In this document: one piece after another, positions 16,222 to 24,091 of the stretch | Position numbering within the stretch: the first letter of the stretch is position 1 | Layout: each line of letters opens with the position of its first letter | NCBI GenBank assembly: GCA_944388565.1 | Contig: CALXJG010000010.1 | Span: 1 to 33,129 of the forward strand | DNA from: an uncultured Clostridia bacterium | GTDB taxonomy: Bacteria; Bacillota; Clostridia; TANB77; CAG-465 | Direction of reading: 5' to 3' | Length of the DNA: 33,129 bases | Notes under the pieces: model-generated | Seen by the model: the letters and a program-made list of their open reading frames with translations, nothing else | Told to the model about the DNA's origin: nothing | Database searches by the model: none | Made by a program: the position numbers and the translations under genes

Positions 16222-16917
16222 CTATTTATTATTTAAAAAATCGGGTCTATACTTCTTAGTTATTCTAATAGATTCATTTTTTCTATATTCAGATATTTTT
16301 TTATGATGTCCAGATAAAAGTATGTCAGGAACTTTTCTTCCTCTAAATTCGACTGGTTTAGTATATTGTGGATATTCAAGTAAATTATTTGTATGAGATT
16401 CTTCATCAAGAGAACCTTCAGTTAATGCACCTGGTAAAAGCCTTATTACACTATCAAGCAAAACTTGAGAAGCAAGCTCACCACCAGTTAAAACATAATC
16501 TCCTATTGAAATTTCTGTAACATTATACTCTTCTATTATTCTTTCATCTATACCTTCATAGTGACCACAAATTAATATATAATTTTTATCACTAGATGCT
16601 ATGTCCTTACAAAGATTATAATTTAATACTTTACCTCTTGGAGATAAATATATTATATCAACATCTTTTTTTGATTTACTTTTCAATTTTTCAATTGAAA
16701 AATCTATTGCAGCTGCTAACGGCTGACATGAAAGTATCATTCCTCTACCACCACCAAAAGGTGGAAAGTCGACTCTATTATGCTTATCCTTTGTAAACTT
16801 TCTAATGTCAATAACTTCAATAGAACAGATATCCTTTTCTATTGTTCTTTTTATTATACTAGTATTTACAAAAGCTTCAAACATATTTGGAAATAATGTA
16901 AGTACTATAAATCTCAT
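16222..16917 (-). CDS. trmD: tRNA (guanine-N1)-methyltransferase
   Basis: 231 residues. It methylates G37 next to the anticodon using S-adenosylmethionine and prevents +1 frameshifting. The knotted SPOUT fold shows [19 protein letters not shown] and [15 protein letters not shown], the AdoMet pocket, then LEYPQYTKP. The loop usually DxPYGGGxGM reads [11 protein letters not shown]. Its start overlaps the rimM stop by four bases (ATGA), the sign of translational coupling. Confidence 0.97.
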   Translation of the reverse strand: MRFIVLTLFPNMFEAFVNTSIIKRTIEKDICSIEVIDIRKFTKDKHNRVDFPPFGGGRGMILSCQPLAAAIDFSIEKLKSKSKKDVDIIYLSPRGKVLNYNLCKDIASSDKNYILICGHYEGIDERIIEEYNVTEISIGDYVLTGGELASQVLLDSVIRLLPGALTEGSLDEESHTNNLLEYPQYTKPVEFRGRKVPDILLSGHHKKISEYRKNESIRITKKYRPDFLNNK

Positions 16918-17411
16918 ATAAGACCATCCATTAACTCAACATATATCTTTTTATCTTTAATATCTACATTCTTAATAACTTGCTTTATAGCTGGCAAATA
17001 GACTTTATTTGAATCAGATTTCTCTACTTCATAAACATCATTTGCACCAGTATTAAATACATAAGTTACTTTACCAATCACTTCATTACTTTTCATATCA
17101 ATAACTTCACAATCAATCAAATCTTCAATATAATAAGTATCCTCTTCAGATATTTCTTTTTTTGGAATAAATATATCCTTGTCTCTAAAAGTATTTGCAA
17201 CTTCTACACTATCAATTCCTTGTAGTTTAAAAACAAGCATATTTTTTATTACCTTGCAAGATTTTACATCATAGCCTTTTATTAATTTATCATCGAGATA
17301 TACTTTCTTTGTTTTAGCCAAATTATCAATATCATCAGTATATGGATATACCTTTACTTCACCTTTAATACCATGAATATTTACTATTTTACCTATTAAA
17401 ATACTATCCAT
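16914..17411 (-). CDS. rimM: 16S rRNA processing protein RimM
   Basis: 165 residues, family length. It assists 30S head assembly and binds S19. The N-terminal RimM domain has IGKIVNIHGIKGEVKVYPYT. The C-terminal PRC-barrel shows DLIDCEVID, VIGKVTYVFNTGANDVYEV and YLPAIKQVIKNVD, all typical. It starts 4 bases after khpA and overlaps trmD. Confidence 0.97.
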   Translation of the reverse strand: MDSILIGKIVNIHGIKGEVKVYPYTDDIDNLAKTKKVYLDDKLIKGYDVKSCKVIKNMLVFKLQGIDSVEVANTFRDKDIFIPKKEISEEDTYYIEDLIDCEVIDMKSNEVIGKVTYVFNTGANDVYEVEKSDSNKVYLPAIKQVIKNVDIKDKKIYVELMDGLI

Positions 17412-17414
17412 ATT

Positions 17415-17669
17415 TTAATTTTCCCCTTGTTCTTTAATTTCTTCTACAAGAACAGAAACTTTTTCTTTGTTTTTTGTAGCATAGGCACTAACAATTTCTC
17501 TAATGGAACGTATTATTCTACCTTCTTTTCCAATTATTCTACCCATATCATCTTTTGCTACCCCTAATTTTATTGTTAATTTAGAATCTTCTTTAATTTC
17601 TTCTATATTAACTTTATCAGGCATACTTACAAGGTTTTTTACTATATATTCTAATAACTCTTTATACAT
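17415..17669 (-). CDS. khpA: KH-domain RNA-binding protein KhpA
   Basis: 84 residues. A single KH domain with the RNA-binding loop GRIIGKEGRII (about 43-53) and the usual start LLEYIVKNLVSMPDKV. In Firmicutes it partners KhpB (Jag) and binds many small RNAs and mRNAs; the old name is YlqC. Ribosome site GAGGTG. It lies between rpsP and rimM as in Bacillus. Confidence 0.95.
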   Translation of the reverse strand: MYKELLEYIVKNLVSMPDKVNIEEIKEDSKLTIKLGVAKDDMGRIIGKEGRIIRSIREIVSAYATKNKEKVSVLVEEIKEQGEN

Positions 17670-17679
17670 TTTTTCACCT

Positions 17680-17922
17680 CTATAACTCTACTCCTGCTTT
17701 CTTTATAAGTGCAGAAACTGTATCAGTTGGTTTTGCACCTTTTTTAATCCATTCTTGTACTTTTTCACCATCAATTTTTATATCAGCTGGCTCTACCATT
17801 GGATTATATGTTCCAACTTTTTCTATAAATCTTCCATCAGCTGGATATCTAGAATCAGCTACAACAATTGTATAATATGGAGCTTTTTTTGCACCATCTC
17901 TTCTTAATCTTATCTTTACCAT
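17680..17922 (-). CDS. rpsP: 30S ribosomal protein S16
   Basis: 80 residues from the ATG at 17922, giving the canonical [20 protein letters not shown] start, followed by [18 protein letters not shown] and the tail [24 protein letters not shown] at 17934 in the same frame lies within the GGAGGTG ribosome site and is not the start. Needed for 30S assembly. It lies 56 bases after ffh; a short AT-only hairpin TTAACAA/TTGTTAA overlaps the gap and might attenuate. Confidence 0.98.
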   Translation of the reverse strand: MVKIRLRRDGAKKAPYYTIVVADSRYPADGRFIEKVGTYNPMVEPADIKIDGEKVQEWIKKGAKPTDTVSALIKKAGVEL

Positions 17923-17978
17923 ATAAGTATTCACCTCCTTACAATGAACAAATATATTTTAACAAATAATGTTGTTAA

Positions 17979-19313
17979 CTAAAATTTAGGCATTTTAAAT
18001 CCAGGAATATTCATCTTCCCTTTATTATTCATCATAGATTTCATAGTCTTTTGCATTTGTTCAAAAGATTTCATAAATCTATTTATATCTTCAACTTTAT
18101 TTCCACTACCTTTTGCTATTCTAATTCTTCTAGATGCGTTTAATATTTTTGGATTTCTTCTTTCAGCTTTTGTCATAGAAGTTATAATAGCATCTATTCT
18201 ATATAGTTGATGTTCATCAAATTCTGCATCTCTGATTTCCTTTGGAATACCTGGTAGCATAGTAAGTATCTTTTTAAAAGAACCCATCTTCCTGATTTTT
18301 TTCATTATATCTAAGTAATCATCCAAAGTAAATTCATTTTTTCTCATTCTTGCTTCAAAATCAATAGCTTGTTCCTCACTAAAAGCCTCTTCAGCCTTAT
18401 CAATGATAGATAAAACATCACCCATTCCAAGAATCCTTGAAGCTATTCTTTCTGGATAAAAAGGTTCTAAGTCGCTTAATTTTTCACCTACAGATGCAAA
18501 CTTTATTGGTTTGTTTGTAATAGACTTAACAGATAAAGCTGCTCCTCCACGAGCATCAGAATCAAGTTTTGACATTGTAATAGAGTCTATACCTACTTTT
18601 TCATTAAAAGTAAGAGCAACATTTACTGCTTCTTGACCTGTCATAGAATCAACTACTAACATAATTTCATGAGGTTTTATAGCTTTCTTTAAATCAACTA
18701 ATTCATTCATTAACGCATCATCAATTTGTAAACGACCAGCTGTATCTACTATTACTACATTACAAAGTTTAGAATGAGCTTGTTTTATACCATTTTTAGC
18801 AATGGAAACAACATCTTTTGAATCAGGTTCGCTATATACATCAACATTTAAACTCTTTCCTAAAGTTTGTAGCTGAGAAATAGCTGCAGGTCTATACACA
18901 TCACAAGCAACCATAAGAGGTTTCTTACCTTGTTTTCTCAAATAATTTGCAAGTTTACCTGCAAGTGTAGTTTTACCACTACCCTGTAATCCAACAAGCA
19001 TTATAATAGTTGGAGGATTTGCGGCAATATTAAGTTTTGATTCACCACTTCCAAGTAATTCAACAAGTTCATCTTTTACAATTTTTACAACTTGTTGTCC
19101 AGGTGTAAGACTTTTCATTACTGACTCACCAAGAGCCTTTTGTTCTATATTAGCTATAAAGTCTTTAACAACTTTATAGTTAACATCAGCTTCTAATAAA
19201 GCAAACTTTACTTCTCTTAGCATATCTTTTAAATCTTTTTCAGTAATTCTTGTTTGCCCTTTTAATTTTTTCATTACATTTTGTAATTTATCTGATAAAC
19301 TCTCAAACATCAT
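17979..19313 (-). CDS. ffh: Signal recognition particle GTPase Ffh
   Basis: 444 residues. It binds signal peptides of emerging membrane and secreted proteins and docks with FtsY. N domain 1-95; G domain with GLQGSGKT (108-115), DVYRPAA, DTAGR and SKLD (usual TKLD), then DARGGAALS; methionine-rich M domain from about 300 with RRIRIAKGSG for SRP RNA binding and a C-terminal MQKTMKSMM tail. The usual DGDARGG reads DSDARGG. Ribosome site AAAGGATGA; two adjacent ATGs are possible. It follows ylxM by 10 bases. Confidence 0.98.
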   Translation of the reverse strand: MMFESLSDKLQNVMKKLKGQTRITEKDLKDMLREVKFALLEADVNYKVVKDFIANIEQKALGESVMKSLTPGQQVVKIVKDELVELLGSGESKLNIAANPPTIIMLVGLQGSGKTTLAGKLANYLRKQGKKPLMVACDVYRPAAISQLQTLGKSLNVDVYSEPDSKDVVSIAKNGIKQAHSKLCNVVIVDTAGRLQIDDALMNELVDLKKAIKPHEIMLVVDSMTGQEAVNVALTFNEKVGIDSITMSKLDSDARGGAALSVKSITNKPIKFASVGEKLSDLEPFYPERIASRILGMGDVLSIIDKAEEAFSEEQAIDFEARMRKNEFTLDDYLDIMKKIRKMGSFKKILTMLPGIPKEIRDAEFDEHQLYRIDAIITSMTKAERRNPKILNASRRIRIAKGSGNKVEDINRFMKSFEQMQKTMKSMMNNKGKMNIPGFKMPKF

Positions 19314-19323
19314 ATATCATCCT

Positions 19324-19629
19324 TTACTTTAAAAGTTTAAGCAATTGTTTTTTGTATTCGTTAATATTTTCATTTTGACAAATAGAATACGCTTTCTTAA
19401 CTTTTTTTACAAGCTTTAACATTCCAACCTTAAGTTCAAAGTTTTTAAGCATATTCTCACTAGACTTTATACTATCTCTTACAGCTTGATATGAAATGTT
19501 TTTGTTTTCAGCAATCTCTCTTAAAGATAAGTTATATAAATAATAACTTTCAAAAATTTCTTGTTGCTTGGCTGTAAGTAATTTTCCATATATATCATAT
19601 AACAATGTTATTTCTATATTCTCTTCCAT
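19324..19629 (-). CDS. ylxM: YlxM-family helix-turn-helix protein
   Basis: 101 residues. The sequence LYDIYGKLLTAKQQEIFESY, then YNLSLREIAENKNISYQAVRDSI is a sigma-70 region 4-like helix-turn-helix, the hallmark of the UPF0122/YlxM family almost always encoded before ffh. It stimulates the SRP GTPase in some Gram-positives and may bind DNA. The second half is rich in lysine and leucine. It leads the SRP/ribosome operon behind a consensus promoter and a perfect inverted repeat. Confidence 0.93.
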   Translation of the reverse strand: MEENIEITLLYDIYGKLLTAKQQEIFESYYLYNLSLREIAENKNISYQAVRDSIKSSENMLKNFELKVGMLKLVKKVKKAYSICQNENINEYKKQLLKLLK

Positions 19630-19641
19630 ATCTCACCTACA

Positions 19642-19673
19642 AATAGTGTAAAGCTAAAAAACTTTACACTATT
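19642..19673. promoter_or_regulatory. Inverted repeat overlapping the ylxM -10 box and transcript start
   Basis: Arms AATAGTGTAAAG and CTTTACACTATT are perfectly complementary (12 bp) around an 8-base loop. The upstream arm begins in the TATAAT box and spans the expected transcription start. It could be a repressor site or a 5' hairpin protecting the mRNA. Confidence 0.5.
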
Positions 19674-19699
19674 ATACAACGTATACACGAATTTGTCAA
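19671..19699 (-). promoter_or_regulatory. Consensus promoter of the ylxM-ffh-rplS operon
   Basis: Minus-strand TTGACA (19694-19699), 17 bases, TATAAT (19671-19676): a perfect consensus, about 42 bases before the ylxM start. Confidence 0.85.
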
Positions 19700-19732
19700 T
19701 ATTTTTTCAATAAATTATGTTAATAAATAGAA

Positions 19733-19760
19733 AATGAGATGAAAAATCTTTCATCTCATT
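19733..19760 (-). terminator. Terminator after the three-helix membrane protein gene
   Basis: Perfect 12-bp arms AATGAGATGAAA/TTTCATCTCATT with a 4-base loop, continuing into TTCTATTTATT on the minus strand, 14 bases after the stop codon. Confidence 0.85.
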
Positions 19761-19774
19761 AAAAAATAGTATTT

Positions 19775-20056
19775 TTATTTCTTTCTAAGTTCGAAAATGT
19801 AGCTAACAAATTCAATAACAAGTGTAATAGACCACAATATAAACAATATTAAGGTACCTATGTAATATAAATGGTCTGCTAAGAAAGAGTTTAAAAGCAA
19901 CAATATAGCTGTAAATATAAAAAAGATTATATTAAAAACAATTCTAACTTTCTTAACCTCCTCCTTATTTCGTATAATAGAAACTATACTGTAAATAATT
20001 AACCAAACATTTAAAGCAAAAAATACAAAATAACAGATTTTAATAACAAGTCCCAC
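19775..20056 (-). CDS. Small membrane protein with three predicted helices
   Basis: 93 residues starting with GTG, set by AGGAGG seven bases upstream. Hydrophobic stretches at about 3-27, 40-59 and 63-89 suggest three membrane helices, with a charged NKEEVKKVR loop after the first. No conserved motif or family is recognised. It has its own strong promoter, a leader of about 100 bases and a terminator, so it is a single-gene unit. Function unknown. Confidence 0.65.
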   Translation of the reverse strand: MGLVIKICYFVFFALNVWLIIYSIVSIIRNKEEVKKVRIVFNIIFFIFTAILLLLNSFLADHLYYIGTLILFILWSITLVIEFVSYIFELRKK

Positions 20057-20158
20057 AAAAAATCCTCCTGTATTTTATATGTTATAAAGTAAAAAAATAA
20101 AATTTTATCCTCCTTTACTAATAAGTAAATTATTTAAATATATTAACAAATCCATATA

Positions 20159-20187
20159 AGTATACAACTTTTTCTCCAATTTGTCAA
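20159..20187 (-). promoter_or_regulatory. Promoter of the three-helix membrane protein gene
   Basis: Minus-strand TTGACA (20182-20187), 17 bases, TATACT (20159-20164). An extra unused ribosome-site-like AAAGGAGG lies in the leader at about 20108-20116 with no start codon behind it. Confidence 0.75.
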
Positions 20188-20200
20188 TTTTACGTAAACT

Positions 20201-20806
20201 TTAGTCATATATAACTTTAGCTTTTACTATTAATCTTTTTAATGCTGCTGTAGTGCAAGTAATTAAAGTTATCTGTATACTTCCCTCTTCATCTTGTTTT
20301 AAGCATTCAAGATCTTTTGGCGATGTTTTATATACATCATATACAATATAATCCAGACTTCTACCATAATTATCTTGTATTACTGTCTTATCACCAACTT
20401 TAACCTTATATAAATCTCCAAACATTTTATCATTTTTAAAATTATGGCCAGCTATACAAAAATTCCCCTGAGTATTTATATCACCTCCATAAAATTTAGT
20501 AACACTTTCTTTTAAGGAATTTTCATCAGTTTTTTCTAATATATATGTATCTAAATTAATTGATGGTATTTGTATTTTACCAAGAATATTAAATCCGTTT
20601 ATTTTAGGTTCATCTTCTTTTAAGCTTCCTTCATTTGCTCCTTCTACTAAATTATTTGCAGTTATAACATCATCAATTCTAAATATTAAATCTGATTTAA
20701 AAGAATTATTACAATAAAAACCAAGACAAATTATAATAGTAATAATGCCTAATGTACAAAATATTTTTAATTTCGACAGCCTAAAAACAAAATATCTATA
20801 TTTCAT
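20201..20806 (-). CDS. Sortase
   Basis: 201 residues. A membrane helix (about 15-32) anchors an extracellular sortase domain that should cut the LPQTG protein encoded upstream and join it to the cell wall. Catalytic residues are visible: His121 in CIAGHN, Cys184 in TLITCTT and Arg191 in LKRLIVKA; PSINLDTYIL near 81-90 is the usual start of the barrel. The TLxTC form and the simple layout fit the class A/D type, but the class is not certain. No ribosome site precedes the ATG and a terminator stands between it and its substrate gene, so expression may be low. Confidence 0.88.
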   Translation of the reverse strand: MKYRYFVFRLSKLKIFCTLGIITIIICLGFYCNNSFKSDLIFRIDDVITANNLVEGANEGSLKEDEPKINGFNILGKIQIPSINLDTYILEKTDENSLKESVTKFYGGDINTQGNFCIAGHNFKNDKMFGDLYKVKVGDKTVIQDNYGRSLDYIVYDVYKTSPKDLECLKQDEEGSIQITLITCTTAALKRLIVKAKVIYD

Positions 20807-20816
20807 ATTAGAAACA

Positions 20817-20847
20817 AAAATACATACTAATATTAAGTATGTATTTT
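20817..20847 (-). terminator. Terminator between the LPQTG gene and the sortase gene
   Basis: Perfect arms AAAATACATACT/AGTATGTATTTT (12 bp if the outer A-T is counted), 7-base loop, followed by TTTTTG on the minus strand. It would let only part of the transcripts reach the sortase. Confidence 0.75.
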
Positions 20848-20853
20848 ATAAAT

Positions 20854-21444
20854 TTATTCTTTTTGTTTATTTTTCTTAATTAATAATATTGCTGTCAAAA
20901 TTATTGCTATTATAACTAAAGAATATAATGTGTATTCTAAAATTCCAATTCCAGTTTGCGGTAATTCTGTAACTTCTTCATCTTCAACTGGTGGTGTATT
21001 ACTTAAAACATTTATTTCAAAATTTTCAGATGTAATTACACTCTCTGAATTTGATACATCAACTAAAGATAATGTTAAGTTATATTTTCCTGTTTCAGTA
21101 AATTTTGCTCTAATAGGTGTTGTATTACTAAAGTTACCACCTACAGCAAAACCAGATGGAGGTCCCCAATATCCTAATTTTATTATATCATGTTCTACTC
21201 CACTAGTATCCTTTGCCAAAACTGTTGGAGTAGATGGTCCCTTAATATCTACTTTTATTCTAACGTTATTATATTGCGTAGCACTACTTCCAACCAATAA
21301 TACATTTGCATTTTTCTCAACATTTTGTATTATATTTCCTTCGTATTCTAACTTAAAGTCAAAACCTTGTGCAGCAAAAACGTTAAATGTAAATAATGAA
21401 ATAAAAAAGGTTAAATATAAAGCAATAAAAATTTTCTTTTTCAT
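20854..21444 (-). CDS. LPQTG-anchored surface protein
   Basis: 196 residues. A signal peptide (about 1-25, cut expected after VFAA) leads to one compact beta-rich domain of about 115 residues, ending in a FTETGKYNLTLSLVDVSNS segment like an Ig or PKD-type fold. A short acidic linker then leads to LPQTG (161-165), a hydrophobic helix and a KKNKQKE tail, a complete sorting signal. Ribosome site GGGAGG supports the ATG. The sortase directly downstream is the likely partner. What the domain binds is unknown. Confidence 0.88.
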   Translation of the reverse strand: MKKKIFIALYLTFFISLFTFNVFAAQGFDFKLEYEGNIIQNVEKNANVLLVGSSATQYNNVRIKVDIKGPSTPTVLAKDTSGVEHDIIKLGYWGPPSGFAVGGNFSNTTPIRAKFTETGKYNLTLSLVDVSNSESVITSENFEINVLSNTPPVEDEEVTELPQTGIGILEYTLYSLVIIAIILTAILLIKKNKQKE

Positions 21445-21512
21445 GAAAATTCCTCCCTATTCATACTACATATATATTGTACTTTATTAAATTTATTACA
21501 ATTATAACAAGG

Positions 21513-21549
21513 AAAAAGGTAGAAGAAAAATAATTTCCTCTACCTTTTT
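21513..21549 (-). terminator. Terminator after the helical-repeat-like gene
   Basis: Arms AAAAAGGTAGAGGAAA and TTTCTTCTACCTTTTT pair over 16 bp with one G-U, around a 5-base loop, with a T-rich tail on the minus strand. It starts 2 bases after the stop. Confidence 0.85.
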
Positions 21550-21551
21550 TA

Positions 21552-22427
21552 TTACGAAATTCTTAAAATCTGTTTTTTTATTTCTCTTTTTTTCCAACCA
21601 TGAAGATTACTTGTTTTTAAAATTTCTAAAAGTGTATTTATGTCATTTACAATTGAGATAAGATACTTTTGCATAGCTTTGTCCAAATTCCATAACTTTA
21701 TCAAAGTTAATATTGAATTTTTATCAAGTCTATTTGCAGCAGCATATCTTAGTCTCTTATCATTTGCAAATCTAACGAGTTCAACAAATACACTTTGGCG
21801 ACTAGGATCAATCATTTCAAGAAGTTCTAACTGTTCATCTCCTATATCATTAAAAGAATCATATAATAATATTTGATCAATCATCATCTCCTGATCATTT
21901 AATTTTACAAGAATAGCATTTCTTCCTTTCCTCACTGCATTATAGATTCTCTTTAAGTTTTCTTTTTGTTTTATACTATCAATCATATCAATCGAAAATA
22001 TTTTATAGCTTACATAACCATCAGTCCATAATACAACTTTAATAGATTCTTCTTTTATACTGTTATAAAGATAATTAAAAATCTCTTTTTCCTTACCTTC
22101 ATGTTCTCTATATAAAAGAGATAAATAATCTTTTCTATTAAAAGTATCTTCGGACCAATATTTTGCAAGTTCTACTAAATGAGAATCCTTTACTTTACCA
22201 GTTAAAGTATACCATGATATAACTTTAGTAACAAAATCTATATCATCAATACCATCACAAATTTTTGCAACAAGGATATTATTTCTTCCTAATACACTTG
22301 CTTTAATTTCAATAGGCATTGAAGATATTAACCTACCATAGTTATCAACAAGAATTTCAGAGACCTCCTTAAAAGATATTTTTTCTACTTCATCATAATG
22401 TGTCTTTCCATAAGATAACCTTGACAT
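21552..22427 (-). CDS. Hypothetical protein, helical-repeat-like
   Basis: 291 residues, no signal peptide or membrane helix. Mostly helical; segments such as FVELVRFANDKRLRYAAANR, LDKNSILTLIKLWNLDKAM and FVTKVISWYTLTGKVKDSHL resemble HEAT-type repeats that hold proteins together. No catalytic motif is seen and no family is recognised with confidence. AAAGGAGC sets the ATG. It has a perfect-consensus promoter and its own terminator, suggesting steady, fairly strong expression. Function unknown. Confidence 0.65.
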   Translation of the reverse strand: MSRLSYGKTHYDEVEKISFKEVSEILVDNYGRLISSMPIEIKASVLGRNNILVAKICDGIDDIDFVTKVISWYTLTGKVKDSHLVELAKYWSEDTFNRKDYLSLLYREHEGKEKEIFNYLYNSIKEESIKVVLWTDGYVSYKIFSIDMIDSIKQKENLKRIYNAVRKGRNAILVKLNDQEMMIDQILLYDSFNDIGDEQLELLEMIDPSRQSVFVELVRFANDKRLRYAAANRLDKNSILTLIKLWNLDKAMQKYLISIVNDINTLLEILKTSNLHGWKKREIKKQILRIS

Positions 22428-22474
22428 AAAAAAAGCTCCTTTAATAATTATTTTTGGACCAATATTTTTTTAGA

Positions 22475-22503
22475 ATTATACTATAAGTCTAAAGTTATGT
22501 CAA
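22475..22503 (-). promoter_or_regulatory. Consensus promoter of the helical-repeat-like gene
   Basis: Minus-strand TTGACA (22498-22503), 17 bases, TATAAT (22475-22480). Confidence 0.85.
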
Positions 22504-22520
22504 TACATTTATTAAGAGAA

Positions 22521-22547
22521 AAGGGGCACAAATTAATGTAACCCCTT
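22521..22547 (-). terminator. Terminator after the 127-residue unknown gene
   Basis: Arms AAGGGG/CCCCTT with an AC/GT inner pair, then CTCTTAAT; the stem's own Us supply the short U tract on the minus strand. It lies 6 bases after the stop. Confidence 0.65.
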
Positions 22548-22553
22548 ATACAA

Positions 22554-22937
22554 TCATACTTTACCTATTACATATTCTTTTAACTTTCTTCTTGTATCAG
22601 TAGAAACATTATATATTAAACTTTTTCTACTGTTATAACAGACAAGAGCTTTATACATATCAAATATTTTTGTTTCATATGAATGAAGAATTTCATTTTT
22701 TATATAAAACAAAGTTAAGACCTCAAAAAAATCTTTGCCCTCTTTGGTTTCTAACCACTGTCCAAAAGAAAATAATTTAACTGTTGGGAAATATGTTCTT
22801 ATCACATCTAATGTTGAAACCATATAGTCTGACTCTACAACGACTTGTGGAAATTCGAGTAGAAAATCGTTTCCTTTAGCTCCTAAAATGATTTCCTTAT
22901 GTGGCGTAATAAAAACAAAATTATACCGGTATTCCAT
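22554..22937 (-). CDS. Hypothetical protein (127 residues)
   Basis: The ATG at 22937 follows GAGGGGTG at the right distance; a TTG at 22952 lies before this site and is not used. The product starts MEYRYNFVFITPHKEIILGA, beta-rich, then has helices ending STDTRRKLKEYVIGKV. No signal peptide, membrane helix or known motif is seen. It lies 103 bases downstream of fmt but has its own promoter and terminator. Function unknown. Confidence 0.6.
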   Translation of the reverse strand: MEYRYNFVFITPHKEIILGAKGNDFLLEFPQVVVESDYMVSTLDVIRTYFPTVKLFSFGQWLETKEGKDFFEVLTLFYIKNEILHSYETKIFDMYKALVCYNSRKSLIYNVSTDTRRKLKEYVIGKV

Positions 22938-22986
22938 AACAACACCCCTCAATAGTTATTAAAGAATTATAAATGAAACTATTTAT

Positions 22987-23015
22987 ATTATACCACCTTT
23001 TTTACCGATTTTCTA
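22987..23015 (-). promoter_or_regulatory. Promoter of the 127-residue unknown gene
   Basis: TATAAT (22987-22992) preceded by TGG (extended -10) and, 17 bases upstream, TAGAAA (23010-23015). Confidence 0.55.
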
Positions 23016-23040
23016 GTCTTTATATATTTTTTTACTAAAT

Positions 23041-23994
23041 CTAAGAAAAAATTTCACCTAAATTTATCTTATTACCAGCTAAAAAAGCTTGTATATTCAT
23101 TCTCTTTGAGTTTTGAGGTTGTATTTTTAGTATACTAATTATTCCATCACTACATTTTATGTTTAGCTTATCCTTAGAAATATATACTACTTCACCATTT
23201 TTATAACTTCTATATGAATCATTATCTAATGTATAACTTACCTCATATACTTTAAATATGTCACCACCAATAGTTGTCATATACGTTCCTGGAAAAGGTG
23301 ATAATCCTCTTACAAAATTAAATATCTCTCTTCCTTTTTTATTAAAGTCTATTTTTGTCATTTCTTTATTTAACATTGGAGCAATTGTATAATCATCTGG
23401 TTGCTTTATTCTTTTTATGCTATTATCTAAAATTCCATCTAAAGTTTTAACTAATAAATTTCCACCAATTACCATTAATTTATCATGAATAGTTTCTAAA
23501 TTATCTGTCTCTAATATTGGTATTTCTTCTTTTAGAAGCATATCACCTGTATCCATACCAATGTCCATATACATAGTTGTTATACCTGTTTTTTCTTCAC
23601 CATTTATTATTGCCCACTGCATTGGAGCAGCTCCCCTATATTTAGGAAGTAAAGAACCATGGACATTTATACATCCATACTTTGGTATATCTAAAATTTC
23701 TTTTGGTAATATTTTTCCATATGCAACTACTGCAATAAAATCTGGTTCATATGATTTTAAAATTTCAAGTATCTCTATATTATTTCTTACTTTTGTTGGC
23801 TGATATACTGGAATATTATTTTCTAGTGAATATTCTTTTACAGCTGAAGGTTTTAATTTCATTCCTCGTCCAGCTGGTTTATCAGGATTTGTAAGACAAG
23901 CAACTACATTATACCCACTTTCTACCAAACATTTTAATGACTCTTTTGCAAACTCTGGTGTTCCCATAAATACTACTTTAATATCTTTTCTCAA
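23041..23994 (-). CDS. fmt: Methionyl-tRNA formyltransferase
   Basis: 317 residues. It formylates initiator Met-tRNA. VFMGTPEFAKESLKCLVESG opens the Rossmann domain; NVHGSLLPKYRGAAPMQWAI carries the catalytic Asn/His and the SLLPxYRG signature; DTGDML follows. The C-terminal OB-fold includes LSPFPGTYMT. The start is TTG at 23994 with AAAGGGTGA before it. Peptide deformylase, which removes the same formyl group, is encoded two genes upstream; a terminator after the intervening gene lies between them. Confidence 0.97.
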   Translation of the reverse strand: MRKDIKVVFMGTPEFAKESLKCLVESGYNVVACLTNPDKPAGRGMKLKPSAVKEYSLENNIPVYQPTKVRNNIEILEILKSYEPDFIAVVAYGKILPKEILDIPKYGCINVHGSLLPKYRGAAPMQWAIINGEEKTGITTMYMDIGMDTGDMLLKEEIPILETDNLETIHDKLMVIGGNLLVKTLDGILDNSIKRIKQPDDYTIAPMLNKEMTKIDFNKKGREIFNFVRGLSPFPGTYMTTIGGDIFKVYEVSYTLDNDSYRSYKNGEVVYISKDKLNIKCSDGIISILKIQPQNSKRMNIQAFLAGNKINLGEIFS

Positions 23995-24058
23995 ATTAAT
24001 TCACCCTTTCAATATATTATCACTATAATATGAAAAAATATGTAAAAATTTAAAATAA

Positions 24059-24083
24059 GCATTTAATACAAAGTACTAAATGC
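24059..24083 (-). terminator. Terminator after the membrane-anchored protein gene
   Basis: Arms GCATTTAGTAC/GTATTAAATGC (one G-U pair) with a 3-base loop, then TTATTTTAAATTTTT on the minus strand, closing the pdp-to-def transcription unit. Confidence 0.75.
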
Positions 24084-24091
24084 CCATTAAA

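Noticed and set aside
20930-21490. 186-codon plus-strand frame opposite the LPQTG gene
   Set aside because: The minus strand has a signal peptide, sorting signal and ribosome site; the plus frame has no recognisable feature.
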